Positions 1-9,553 of a stretch of DNA of 64,000 nucleotides are shown here, in pieces. The notes under the pieces are model-generated. The model was not told where the DNA came from. It worked only from the letters and a program-made list of their open reading frames with translations, and made no database searches. Position 1 is the stretch's first letter. Every line of letters starts with the position of its first letter. The translations under genes and the position numbers were made by a program. The stretch is taken from positions 394,501 to 458,500 of the forward strand of contig OX463827.1 in NCBI GenBank assembly GCA_949825045.1. The letters run 5' to 3'. This DNA is from Argyresthia goedartella (lineage: Eukaryota; Arthropoda; Insecta; Lepidoptera; Argyresthiidae).

Positions 1-546
1 TGTAATACTCGTCAACCTGAATGGCAAGACTACACTAGTAAGTTACACGGTCTGAGTTCACTCGCCTGACGACAACCGCGCTCGATGTAGTTCTAGGTAT
101 TATCTTACACAATAGCTACTTGAGATGATATCAAGCGTGAAACGTAGCAACAATAGTAGTTTATGTGACTGATACATAATGCCTAATTATGTACAGTTAC
201 ATACACTAGTTTATCAACACACATATCATAAGCTCTCTTTGATGTGTTCAGGAACCGCATGTTTGACCGGCATTGTGGCATTGAGTTGTTTAGCTTGTTC
301 TGTAGTACCAACTTCACAGACAAAGTAGGGGCGGCACGCAGGCGGGCGTCGGCGTTCGAAATTTTAATGTCATAATATGTAGAAAATTTACACATTATGG
401 TCATAATGTTCAATATTCAGATAAGAAATTAGTTTTTACAAAGTAGTTTAACATTATGCTGATCGTAACGTGCGGTTTTTGGACGCTGTAAAGATGGTTT
501 ATGATACGTGTGTAGATAAATATTTTTATGATATAGTTGAAAGCTC
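1..546. other. Unassigned block left of Harbinger (unit A)
   Basis: There is no recognisable gene. The same block recurs at 10354 and 24247 with few changes. One 76-codon frame on - (183-413) is open in all three copies, but it has no recognisable domain and lies in low-identity AT-rich sequence, so I do not call it a gene. The block ends at agctc (542-546), which is matched by agctc directly beyond the Harbinger right end. Confidence 0.6.
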
Positions 547-889
547 AGGGGGCCAATTCTCACAATGGCGATATTTTATCACATTCGACATTTATCGATC
601 CATATGACATATTTCGATAAATATCACGATTGACCTATTCTCATGCAATGACAAAAAGTCACAATCGATTATCGAGCAAATCAGTTCGATACGTATCGAC
701 TACTCTGAGGCAGTCGACATTGAAAATATCGACTTTGAGCTCATGAAAAAAGTTAAACTGTCAAGAAGCATGAGTTTGTTTGAGATGAGATTGTTACACT
801 GAGAAATACCTAACTGAAAATGTCATCATTGGACAGTTTTGTTGCTGCTTTTGTAGCAGGTTAAGTGGACGATTTACAACTGCTGCTGC

Positions 890-1660
890 AACATCTCGTC
901 GTCGCGTCCAATGGAGGATCGATCCATGGGAATTAGCAGAGAGATTTTGTAAAAAACTTTCGCCTTTCCAAAGCTTTGACCATGGACGTTATGAACATGG
1001 TTGAACCACTGATGCAGCAAAAAGAATAAAATTACAGACGAAAGTAAGTACCCCTCTTCGTAGAAAAATTAGTAGGTGCCCTACCTATCTTCTCCCACAG
1101 TGGTCCAGTGTAGAGAAGTGGCAAAAAATTACTTTAAGTACATGTAAATATCTATAGTAATAGACATTTGGAATATAACCACGTGAAACAGAGGACTTTT
1201 TGTGGTATGTCTGGTGTGGTATGTGGATTCATTGAACTATGTACCAATTTGGATTCTTTGTTTTATGTGAACCCACTGCTAACCAATATTTTTATGATTG
1301 TTTCAGGTTTTCTGCTCTTTAAACTTTTTTTCCACTGGCTGCTATCAATCTCCGGTGGGAAACAATTTTATTGTTAATATTACGCAATCAACAGTGTCAA
1401 GATGCGTTCAGGAGGTGGTGGAGGCCCTAAATCATCCTACCATATTTGGCGAGTGGGTCCACTTTCCTAACTCATTTCAAGAAATGAACTCTGTAGTCAG
1501 AGAGTAAGACAATGTTTACAATGTTACTTTATCAGTTTTTATGACATGTATGGGTTTCCTGGAATCACTGGCTGCATATATTGTACTCATTTATAAATTT
1601 TTACACCAGCCTCAACGGATCATGATGAAAGGAGCTATGTAAACCTACCAAATTATTCTA
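890..1660 (+). pseudogene. Harbinger transposase remnant (HARBI1-like), unit A
   Basis: The best-preserved piece (about 1307-1504) reads TGCYQSPVGNNF, then TVSRCVQEVVEALNHPTIF, then EWVHFP, which is the conserved central part of HARBI1-type transposases just before the first catalytic Asp. An acceptor-like tttcag precedes it at 1301-1306. After a 32 bp gap bounded by gt…ag (1504-1535), a length too short for a normal insect intron, the frame resumes as DFYDMYGFPGITGCI. There the expected GCIDCTH has become GCIYCTH (tat at 1579-1581), so the first catalytic Asp is lost. A stop follows within three codons, then ASTDHDERSYVN. The C-terminal half with the remaining acidic residues is missing. Degenerate N-terminal coding (RVQWRIDPWELAERF-like) is visible around 905-960. 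It is non-functional. Confidence 0.82.
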
Positions 1661-2099
1661 TATTATTATATATACTATACTATATTGCTTGTATAATAAT
1701 TGTCGCATAATAAAACATAATTTAAGTGCATAAAAATCTTTTATTTTTTATTATTCATATGTGTTCAACAAAATCAAATATATGTTTTCTTACCAATTTA
1801 AGTAATAAAACTTTTTTTAATGAGTTTGTTACAAAAACTTTATTTGTATGAGTTAGATCTGGCTACCCATTTTTGATAGAGCTAGACCTTGAATCTGTGA
1901 GTTATAAAGTATCTCTTCTACCTGAAATCAGTCTTAAAAATATCAAACTCACAACATTTAAAATTTAACTACTAACTATTACCTTAAATTACTCAAAACT
2001 CACAACATTTAAAATATAACTACTAACTATTACCTTAAATTAGTCTAATATTACATAATCCAAGTGATATTTGGTTTCTTGGTTTCCATAATTTTCTTT

Positions 2100-3505
2100 A
2101 TCATCATTAAATATAACTTATTAAAAAGCCTCTGGATAAAATTACTCGTATTAACCGTGCCGTCAAACTATCTGCAATTCTTTGATGAATTCTTGAAAAC
2201 AAACTTGAGAAATCTCTGCGTCTAAAGATTGTTGCATTCTCTTTGATGCAACATTCCTTTGTTCTTTTTTGTAAGAATTTTCGGCTTATTAACCAGTAAT
2301 CCGCAAAGTGCGTCGTCAATAAGCTAAGAAATTAGAGTTTTATATAAGCCGAGTTTAGAGTTTTCGGAGCTTCTGTTGATTCCAAAAATTCTTGTGGGGG
2401 AGGTAATATCCCTTCATCTGTTACTTCTAAAAAATAAAGAACACTATTATTAGTAGGCAATAGTTTTCAAAACTGTTAAAAAAAATGTTTTGAAATAAGA
2501 TAGGTACATAACATTTAAAATAAACTAAATCCCTACACATTTCATTGAAAAGTCATCTGACACTCAAAATGCATAAGGTCGAAAAACCAGTAAATGAAAC
2601 TTCAATAAATTTCTTATGGTTCTAGTTTGCCATATGATATTCAACCCTAGGTGGGTCGGATATTAATTTCCTTCACCGTACATATAAAGTTACTTTACTT
2701 ACCAATCTCAATCACATTTCTTATTTCTGGCACAGCTATACATGACGGGCTGAATGTATCCTCTGAAATTAAAAACAAATAGATTAATGAAAGGACCTCG
2801 CTTAGTCAACTAAAGGACTTAAGATTTAGATCAGTGGGTGAGTGTGGTAACAATGCATAGGGGCACACTATGTCAAATACATTCATACTCACCAATCTGA
2901 ATATCTTCACCCATCTCAATAATGTCCTTAACTATTTGTGCTGACTCCGCAACATTTTACTCGCTACCCGTACTGCCTGAAATAAAAAAGTATTAAGTGA
3001 CAGAGGGTCAGATATTCACCGAGTAACTAATATGAGTATGGGTTATGTTAGCTACATTTACTTACCAAAGACGAACTTCTTTGACTCCTGCAGTCCGGGT
3101 GGCAAGGGATGATTTACTTAAAAGTTTTAAAACCATTGAATCTTCTTGGGTAAATTGGTCTGGAGGAGAGCCATCACCAGTCATATTTTCTGCTCTGTTC
3201 ACCAATGCCTTCTTTTTTTGAACTTCGTCTTCTGATCATGCCATGTCTAAAATCAATATGAAACTATTACCGAACTGACAATGAATGACTGATATTGTCT
3301 AGAAAGTATTGTATGGGTTAGTATATTTTATGCTTACTTTTTTCCACTCTTCTGGAGACTTATTCGCTCCCGGAATCTAATTTAATTCAGCAGCCAATTA
3401 CTCCCACCTAGCTCCTGGTAAAAGACGCTGAAAACTTCCCTTTTGGGGAGCTTTTCGGGTAACTGTAGGATACGGTTTTCTGTGTTTTTTAACTGTATTT
3501 TCCAT
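2100..3505 (-). pseudogene. Myb/SANT-like Harbinger partner gene, five exons, unit A
   Basis: A spliced gene can be read on -, with consensus GT/AG borders at about 3505-3338, 3246-3066, 2976-2893, 2762-2703 and 2426-2100. Exon 1 opens with MENTVKKHRKPYP at 3505 and contains a trihelix/zeste-type segment, LPGARWE then LAAELN then IPGANKSPEEWKK. It is broken by two stops, TAA after WE and TAG after LN. Exon 2 continues with KKKALVNRAENMTGDGSP after a frameshift, typical of the Myb-like second protein of Harbinger elements. The last exon encodes a Lys/Glu/Gln-rich, coil-like tail (KKEQRNVASKRMQQSL). In the family this protein helps import the transposase and bind DNA. The stops and frameshift are shared by all three units, so it was dead before the duplications. 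Confidence 0.72.
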
Positions 3506-4007
3506 AATTTGGGAGTTTATTTTGCTTTTACTTTAAAACGCAACGACAAAAATGAAAATAGATGTCATTCAATGTCAACGTCATCACTCCTCCATGCTTG
3601 CGGTCTGTTACACCTAAACGTTTTATTTTATTTTATTGCAAAAGAGTGAGATTTTGATAATTTAGTTACTATTCTGAACATATTAGTTACTCAAAGAGTT
3701 ATTGCATTTAGATTTAGAAATATAACATGATAAATTTGTATTTTTCTCAATAAATCTTACAATGTAACACAGTCGAAAAAAGTTAAATTGTTCGAGAAAA
3801 CGGAACGATTCCTTATTTGGTTCCATAGACACGGATGAATCGTTATTGTTCTGTGGACGTTAGACATATTGTATCACCTTCCATATTGTTATCGCCGGTC
3901 ACTGAGAATATAGTTTACGTGCAACATTCGATATTTCTGTGCGATAAAGGTTTCGTGATATGTTATCGATTTTGCGTTATTATCAAAGATATTGAGAATT
4001 GACCCCC

Positions 4008-4342
4008 AGCTCCCGAATAACTTCAATCAACTGTCTCTTGACATTCGAGTAATAGGCGATATCTGATCTGGGCACTAATGTTAAACGACAAAACATGATC
4101 ATATTTTATCGATTTACTATCGTACGAGTTGGAGTTCGAAACGCCAGATCTATGAAGTGGCACTTTATCAAATGAATAACAAAAATAAATTAACAGTGCG
4201 TTGGTAATACGAATGGAATTGTTACAAACTAAGTAGGCCGTGAATTGAGATCCATATGGTATAAAAATGCATAAATTACGAATCACGAATGACGAAATTG
4301 ATTAAATATCTTTTCTGGAAACCATTTCTAACATATTGGATA
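4008..4342. other. Unassigned spacer between Harbinger and integrase transposon (unit A)
   Basis: There is no recognisable gene. An 87-codon frame on - (4023-4286) is open in all three units, but it has no domain I recognise and no coding-like pattern. The right edge (about 4338-4343) is a deletion joint. In unit C the same flank (ending …acatattg) is followed by about 475 bp holding the integrase transposon's left flank and left TIR, missing here and in B. Confidence 0.6.
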
Positions 4343-4533
4343 CTGTTGGATAAAACTAGATGCAAACAAGTTGAAACAAGTAACAGGCGCCTGGCTCACG
4401 CGAGTCGCGCCCCTGCCGCCCGCCATCCGTACAGCCGCGTTTGCCATTGCGCTTTGAGTTTAGTACGCGTTGTGCCGTTGTACAAAACAGACGTACTTTC
4501 TTGTTTTTGCGCACTCATACGTTCGAATTCAGA

Positions 4534-6082
4534 ATGGCTGTGAATGAAGACCTACAGACTATGAAGTCAAGTTTTTTGGAACAGTTTCAGTGTTTATTAG
4601 CCACAAAACATGGTGAAAATCAAAGCTATATGAATGATCTGCAGTATTCCAAGTTTATAGAAGACGTTAAAGCTGCCAAAATATCCACGAAACGTTCTAC
4701 GTCACAATATTGCCGTTGGAAGCGCTTCGATGTTTGTTGTATTGGCGACATCGAAAAGTTGATTTCTCCTGTGTCGAGCACCGAAAATTCCGAAAATATC
4801 AAATATTACGTCAAGAATGAAGACTTGTTTGATGTTCTTCATGAAATACATTTGTTTGTTGGGCACGGCGGAAGAAATAGAATGGTTGCAGAAGCTAAAA
4901 TGAAGCATGCAAATATTACTCAGGAGGCGATTCTTTTGAATCTTCGTTTATGTAAGCCATGTCAAATGAAACAAAAATCTACCAAAAAAGGCCTTGTTGT
5001 AAAACCTATTTTATCCAGCGAGCTAAACAACCGTTGCCAAGTAGATTTGATAGACATGCAGACAAACCCAGATGGTGGCTACAAGTTTATACTAGTTTAT
5101 AAGGACCACCTCACGAAATTCGTAAAACTTCATCCGTTACAAAGTAAGACTGCGGAAGAAGTATCAAAGAAATTACTTGATATATTTTGTATTTTTGGTT
5201 CACCCTCAATTCTTCAATCCGACAATGGCAGAGAGGTCGCAAATCGAGTTGTGGAAAGTTTGACGCAGATGTGGCCAGGTTTGAAGATTGTGCATGGGGA
5301 ACCACGACAATGCCAGTCACAAGGTAGTGTTGAACGTGCCAATCAAGACATCCAAAAAATGCTCATGACTTGGATGGCTGACGAGAACTGCCAAAAATGT
5401 TCAGAAGGCTTACGATTTATTCAGCTAATGATAAGCTTACCATCACGTAATTAAAAGATTGCCGTACCAGGAAATATTCGGTTCTGGTGTAAAGCTCGGG
5501 CTGAAATCATCTGATCTACCACCTGAAGTCCTTGCAAATATAGAAAGTAAGGAATATCTTGAGAAAATTCTTAGAGAGTTAGTTGATGATGAGAGTGACG
5601 AAGCTACTAAAGAGAATGAGCCATCAAAAGAGAATGAGCCATCAACATCAGGAAGTTGCCAGAAAGAAATCGAAATGACATATTGCGGGCTTTGTGACCA
5701 GAATGAGGAGAAAAAATGTAAGAAGAAAAAAATTCCTGACGTGGAAAAAGGTAGAGGCGACTTTCCCAATGTGTTAATGGTTGTACTTGAATGTAACAAC
5801 AAGGGGTTATACAAATTAGGAAACAAATACGGCACTATAACAGAACTATTTTCAAGAAATCAGCTCACTGTGTGTGACTAAAAATTTTTAGATGTTGACA
5901 TGGTTTCACCCGAAAAGAAATCACTACGCTAAATAGCCAATACACAATCGACCTCTGGTGGGCAAGGCTATAAAAGATGCCACTGCAAAACCAAATGTGG
6001 CAACAAAAAGTGCCTCTGCAAAGCTGCTGGTATTTTATGCAACTCAAAATGTCACTCAAGTTTAAGTTGTTCTAATAAATAG
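4534..6082 (+). pseudogene. KRBA2-like integrase/transposase, unit A (frameshift plus two stops)
   Basis: The start at 4534 (MAVNEDLQ) is preferred over the open frame upstream because family similarity begins there. Segment 1 holds an HHCC zinc site (His in HEIHL and GHGG, then CKPC at residues 140-143) and an integrase core with D171 (QVDLIDM), D230 (SDNGRE) and E267 (GSVERANQD), giving a D-36-E spacing. A +1 frameshift at about 5430-5435 separates this from the continuation AYHHVIKRLPYQ to 5881, which includes the chromo/SH3-like tail (KIPDVEKGRGDFPNVLMV). After TAA at 5879 and another TAA at 5930, the same frame continues as a Cys-rich CXC-like tail (YKRCHCKTKCGNKKCLCK) to TAG at 6080-6082. 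Order and content match KRAB-A domain-containing protein 2-like integrases annotated in many insects. The frameshift and first TAA occur in every unit, so the copy is dead. Confidence 0.88.
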
Positions 6083-6547
6083 TTTATGTTACTGTATAAA
6101 AGTGTGATTTATAATTATAATAACATTATTTAAATTATAATATGCTACTACTGTCTGTTGTTAAAAAAATGTTCCTGATTGTTCCTATTATATTAAAAAT
6201 TGTACTCCTAATAATTTGTGTTAATTATTACAATGTGATTTATAAGAATAAAAAACTCTCTACGTTTCTTTTTATTGGATGTTTTTTTTAATATCTAAAA
6301 AAGCTCTGCCGATAGCATGCCGGCTACAACTATGTACAGCCAATCCCTGTTAGATAAAACTAAGACACGCGCTGCTGCTGCAGACGCTGTGAGTCACACT
6401 CGCTAGTAGACCTGCAGTAGATCAGCAGCACCTGGCGCTCACAACCTGCAGAGGCGCGTGCCTCGCTATGCCCTCCACCCCGCGCCGCTGCTGCAGATGC
6501 TGTGAGTCATGAGTGTGACGCGGGGCGGAAGGCTTGCCGGGACACGC
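6083..6547. repeat. Integrase transposon 3' interior with inverted array unit, unit A
   Basis: There is no gene. At 6317-6361 one unit of the TIR motif family appears in the opposite orientation to the main array (…gccggctacaactatg… then ccctgttagataaaac). It faces an oppositely oriented unit at about 6541-6570 (ctaagttttatccaacaggg) about 190 bp away. Between them a GC-rich motif occurs twice (gctgctgcagacgctgtgag at about 6370 and gctgctgcagatgctgtgag at about 6489), also facing sequences with gagtgtgacgcg. The arrangement could fold into a long imperfect hairpin. It is present in all three units. Confidence 0.6.
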
Positions 6548-6849
6548 ATCTAAGTTTTATCCAACAGGGATTGTCTGGACCTAGTTCTAGCCGGAATAAT
6601 ATCGGATAGACCTAGTTTTATCCAACAGGGAATGGCCGAACCTAGTTGTAGCCGGCATGATGAAGGATAGACCTAGTTTTATCCAACAGGGAATGGCCGA
6701 ACCTAGTTGTAGCCGGCATGATGAAGGATAGACCTAGTTTTACCCGAAAATAATCGGCTCGTACTAGGTTTAACCAAGAGTAAGTGGCTACACCTAGTTC
6801 TAACCGGCTAAAACTAGGTGCAGCCGCGCTTTGGGTTTTAGCCGTAACA
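6548..6849. repeat. Right TIR: phased array of acctagtt sites (unit A)
   Basis: The core acctagtt (or its complement aactaggt) recurs at 6579, 6610, 6640, 6671, 6701, 6732, a degenerate site at 6763, and 6792. A degenerate first site lies near 6548 and an inverted last site at 6812. Successive distances are 31, 30, 31, 30, 31, 31 and 29. Two flanking contexts alternate, one with gccgg and one with tatccaaca, so the larger repeat is 61 bp. A mean of about 30.5 bp is close to three turns of B-DNA, putting sites on one helical face. The block is the inverted counterpart of 35605-35904 in unit C. It is probably a transposase-binding array, which is an inference. Confidence 0.85.
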
Positions 6850-7440
6850 TATATATATTACCAGACATTCTCTTGAATCTTTATTTTTTATATTTAATAC
6901 CTATGAATCGTGAGGAAGCGTATGCCGTAGCAGTGCTAAGCATTTATATGTAAGTATGTAAATGTATGATTTTGCTTTAAGAGTTACTTGTACCAAAATC
7001 GGTATAATACCAGTTTTGGATAAGTTTGATACATATCTTTCTATCTTATCAGACTTATACCAAAATTGGTATTAAAGATAGATAGATATAAAGTTTATTC
7101 AGTCGTCAAAAAAAGCAAAACAGATCACAGAAAATACAACAAGTAGGCACAGAATAGGATAACAAAGAATAGAAACAACAAGAAGTTACATACAAATTAA
7201 AAAAAAACAGGGTGATCCGACATACATAGTTTACCTATATGATGATGATGATGATGATGAGGTGGGACACCCGCTGAATCACAGGGATCGGTCCTTTATT
7301 TTGACTATTTCATCAAATTCCAATGTTTGGGCACTGGTTACTGTTGGTTCAACAGGTGTCCCTCCCCAAATCTTCTTGTTCGCTTAGTGAATTCTAGGAT
7401 GTCGCTAAACTTTAAGTTATAATCGGCGGAATCGGACCGC
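6850..7440. other. Unassigned block with microsatellite and 3'-end-like motif (unit A)
   Basis: There is no recognisable gene. Around 6990-7075 there is an imperfect inverted repeat (taccaaaatcggtata against tataccaaaattggta). On the - strand the block reads like the 3' end of a transcript: an ATC/CAT microsatellite (7230-7262), then a polyadenylation-like aataaa (about 7097-7102, complement ttta-tt), ending in a run of tatctatctatctt. It may be the 3' tail of an unidentified retroposon on -. All three units have it, and unit C has a slightly longer microsatellite and a small internal deletion. Confidence 0.5.
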
Positions 7441-9460
7441 ACCCGAGGCTACACGTCAAAAACAGCTGTGCTGTATTTTAACTAAATAATTTTGTTTAAA
7501 TTCGTCTATTTGTGAATATAGTGTTAGTTTTTAGTGTTTGTTAAGTCAATTAATAGTGTCCCAGTGATAAACGTGGTCAGAATTATACTTGTGATAAAAT
7601 AATCGATCACGGGCCAACAGACCAAAGGACGATTCAAACTGTCGTGTTCAACTGACATTGTCTTGCCTTTCCCTTGCTACATAGCGAGTATTTTTTGTCT
7701 TTGTTTTCACATTACTAATCATAATGATGACTCGCAATGCTTTGTCTCGCCAAGCGGAGTCCAGGCTCCAACTGGTTTTGCAGGAATTAAAGCAAGCAAA
7801 GGGACAGGTGGAACAATTAGAAGCAGAAAGAGATGAAAATGAAAAAACTATCTTGGAAACCTTAGAAAACAATCAAAAATTAAAGAGGGAACTGTCCGCG
7901 CTACATTCCATTGATATTTCTATTACTGAGGAACGGGATAGGCTGCAACTAATAATAGATGGGTTTGATGAGCACTGTGGCACTGAGTTTGAGTCCGTCC
8001 TGCACAGAACTTCAATCCTGGAGAAGGAACTGTGTGATGCCCACCAACATATCACACAGCTGGAAGAAGCGGCTATTAGCTCTGCCACAGTGACCACGCA
8101 GAGCTTATTTGATGAATTGGTAGCAGTAAATACTTCCTTGGGCCATGTCTCTGTTGCGGGCTGTAGCTTGCCCACTATGACTATTGACCTTAATAAGGAT
8201 GACTCAGTGTGTAATGTGGCAGCCAGCAGCAGGGACAGCACACACAAATTGAAACTAATTAAAAATGAGTTAAGAAAATATGTAAAAATTAATAAGTTTA
8301 TAAAAAAAACCAAAAATATGCTAAAGAAACAAAAAAAGGTTGTAACAAAGCTTCATAATAAAAGAAGGGTTGTAGATAAACTGGAGCTGTGTACTGCTCA
8401 GCTTAATTATAATCAGATTAGCTATGAGGACAACATGCATGAGCTAAGATGCAAACTTGACCAGGCAGAGCGCTCCCTGGGGCACTACATTAGCCTCTAT
8501 GACAAAACCAAAGCGGAAACCAGGGAACTGAATCTAGCTATGGATGCAGTTCTCAGTAGCCAGGTTAGCCTAGAAACTAAAATATTGGAGAGCTGCTGTT
8601 GTGTGCCGGACTGTGCTCCGTCAGCTACTTCCCTTCTGGATGTTAGCACTTCATATCCAGGTATAAAAACAATTATGTACAGTGATGAACTTGGAAAAAA
8701 TATGGGCCAATTATTAAATATGTATATGGAGCATACGGTAATAAATAATTGTTTACCCAACTGTAATCTGCATGATATTATATAAAAAGTAGATATTGCT
8801 ACATATAGTGATGACTGTTATTTAATCATATGCCTCGGTGATAGGGGTAATGTGAACAAGTCTGACTTAATTTAATATTTAGACAAGCTCTGTTCTTTAA
8901 AAGTAAAACAAATTGTTATGTTCACATTTCCTTACAGTGACAGCCTGCCACAATCAGAAAACAACCTTAGATATAAGCTGAATATGACCTTGCATACTAT
9001 ATCATGCAATAATAATATACATGTAATGGATACTAACAATTTTGTTAGTAGAAATAAATATTATTTGACTAAAGGTAAATATTACCTTCCTAGTTATTAT
9101 AAAAGACAAGTAGCAAATTCGCTGTCCTATTATTTTAATATAACAGCCAAAAATTTGGCTACACATAGCCTCTATTGAGCATTATACTGATGTTTCAAAC
9201 AAAACCTTGGAAGTTTTTCCAAGTCATTTAAATTAGATAAAACGACAATAGAGAAAGTCTCTAGCCCGTCAAATAATATAAATAAAGTACATAATAAAAA
9301 CAGAAAAATTCGATATTGTAAAATAAATGCAAAGTTTACTAATCTGGTCCACCAAAATATTCAAGGTATTAGCAGTAAATTATTAGAGTTGGAGTTGTAC
9401 ATGAACTCTTTTAATATTGATATTTTATGTCTAACAGAACATTGGCTAAAAAGCCATCAA
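7441..9460 (+). mobile_element. LINE3, 5' part only, unit A
   Basis: This is the 5' leader (about 7441-7723; its exact start is not determined), ORF1 and the first residues of the ORF2 endonuclease of a CR1/Jockey-group LINE. The element is complete to its 3' end only in unit C (to about 50290). Here it stops at 9460 in the middle of the endonuclease (…ILCLTEHWLKS). That is the wrong end for the usual 5' truncation of LINEs, so the break comes from the tandem duplication joint and not from retrotransposition. Confidence 0.83.
7724..9178 (+). pseudogene. LINE3 ORF1 (coiled coil plus SGNH-like), unit A
   Basis: One frame of 484 codons from ATG 7724 to TGA 9176 is interrupted by TAA at 8783 and TAA at 8873. 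The N-terminal ~110 residues are a heptad-like coiled coil (ESRLQLVLQELKQAKGQVEQ), followed by a Lys-rich basic stretch near residues 180-220 (KNMLKKQKKVVTKLHNKRR). The C-terminal third resembles a decayed SGNH-hydrolase/esterase layout, with a block I-like MYSDELGK and a GxND-like LGDRGN. Such ORF1 proteins occur in CR1-group LINEs and act as RNA-binding chaperones. The esterase-like reading is by pattern only. Both stops are shared with unit B. Confidence 0.78.
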
Positions 9461-9553
9461 AGCGGCAACGTGTCTAACTCACAACGTCATTTAAAAAAAG
9501 TTGTAACGGTTTTTAACTGTCTGGGGTGTATTAAATTGTATGCCGAAGGTTAA
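9233..9553 (+). pseudogene. Start of LINE3 ORF2 endonuclease fused across the joint, unit A
   Basis: An open frame from TTA 9233 reads into an apurinic-type endonuclease N-terminus (NLVHQNIQGISSKLLELE, then IDILCLTEHWL, with the catalytic Asn and Glu regions). It then crosses the joint at 9460/9461 without a stop and adds 30 unrelated codons to TAA 9551-9553. No ATG begins the frame, so there is no reason to think it is expressed. It is useful as a direct reading of the joint. The same fusion occurs at 19587-19907 in unit B. Confidence 0.75.

Larger units (their letters stand above)
548..4007. mobile_element. PIF/Harbinger-type DNA transposon, copy A (non-autonomous)
   Basis: The ends are short inverted repeats: left gggggccaattctcac (548) and right …gagaattgaccccc ending at 4007, about 15-16 matching bases. 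The ends are rich in ATCGATA-like motifs, such as atcgat, cgataa and atcgatta near 590-720 and 3950-3975, which could be subterminal binding sites. The contents are a Harbinger transposase remnant on + and a multi-exon Myb/SANT-like gene on -, the usual two-gene organisation of this superfamily. Both genes are broken. The flanks carry agctc on each side (542-546 and 4008-4012), separated from the left TIR by one base. A 5 bp duplication is unusual for Harbinger, which normally makes TWA, so the true boundary or TSD is uncertain. Confidence 0.75.
4343..6849 (+). mobile_element. KRBA2-like integrase transposon (Ginger-type), copy A, left TIR deleted
   Basis: The right end is intact: the roughly 300 bp right TIR ends …ccgtaaca at 6849, complementary to a tgttacgg terminus, and is followed by tata. 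Ginger-type elements carry a retroviral-like DDE integrase, TIRs starting TGTNR and 4 bp target duplications, and the full copy in unit C fits this. Here the left end begins inside the last array motif (ctgttggataaaac), so the left TIR is missing and the copy could not have moved as a unit. The interior holds the integrase pseudogene (4534-6082) and a 3' region with array-derived repeats. Confidence 0.8.
1..9460. repeat. Tandem unit A (left part outside window)
   Basis: This is the first of three visible copies of a unit of about 10,353 bp. Base 1 here matches base 10354 and base 24247. The unit ends at 9460, where a LINE endonuclease reading frame is joined to unrelated sequence that begins the next unit. 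By comparison with unit B, about 893 bp of unit A lie left of the window. Contents in order are an unassigned block, a Harbinger element, a KRBA2-like integrase transposon, an unassigned block and the 5' part of a LINE. A and B differ by only scattered single-base changes in the lines I compared, so the A/B duplication or homogenisation is recent. Whether more copies lie upstream cannot be seen. Confidence 0.93.

Noticed and set aside
183..413. Conserved 76-codon frame on - in all three units
   Set aside because: Its conservation is explained by recent duplication. There is no recognisable domain and no supporting signals.
1504..1535. A 32 bp intron in the Harbinger transposase bounded by gtaag and atcag
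   Set aside because: It restores the frame neatly but is shorter than the usual minimum for insect introns, so a small insertion or decay is as likely. I describe the gap but do not call an intron.
4023..4286. Conserved 87-codon frame on - in all three units
   Set aside because: As above: the copies are near-identical because of the tandem duplication, and the translation has no recognisable features.
6548..6849. Regular direct repeats with spacers resembling a CRISPR array
   Set aside because: The repeats are short, degenerate and alternate between two contexts, the 'spacers' are themselves repeated, there are no cas genes, and the block is an inverted terminal repeat of a eukaryotic transposon.
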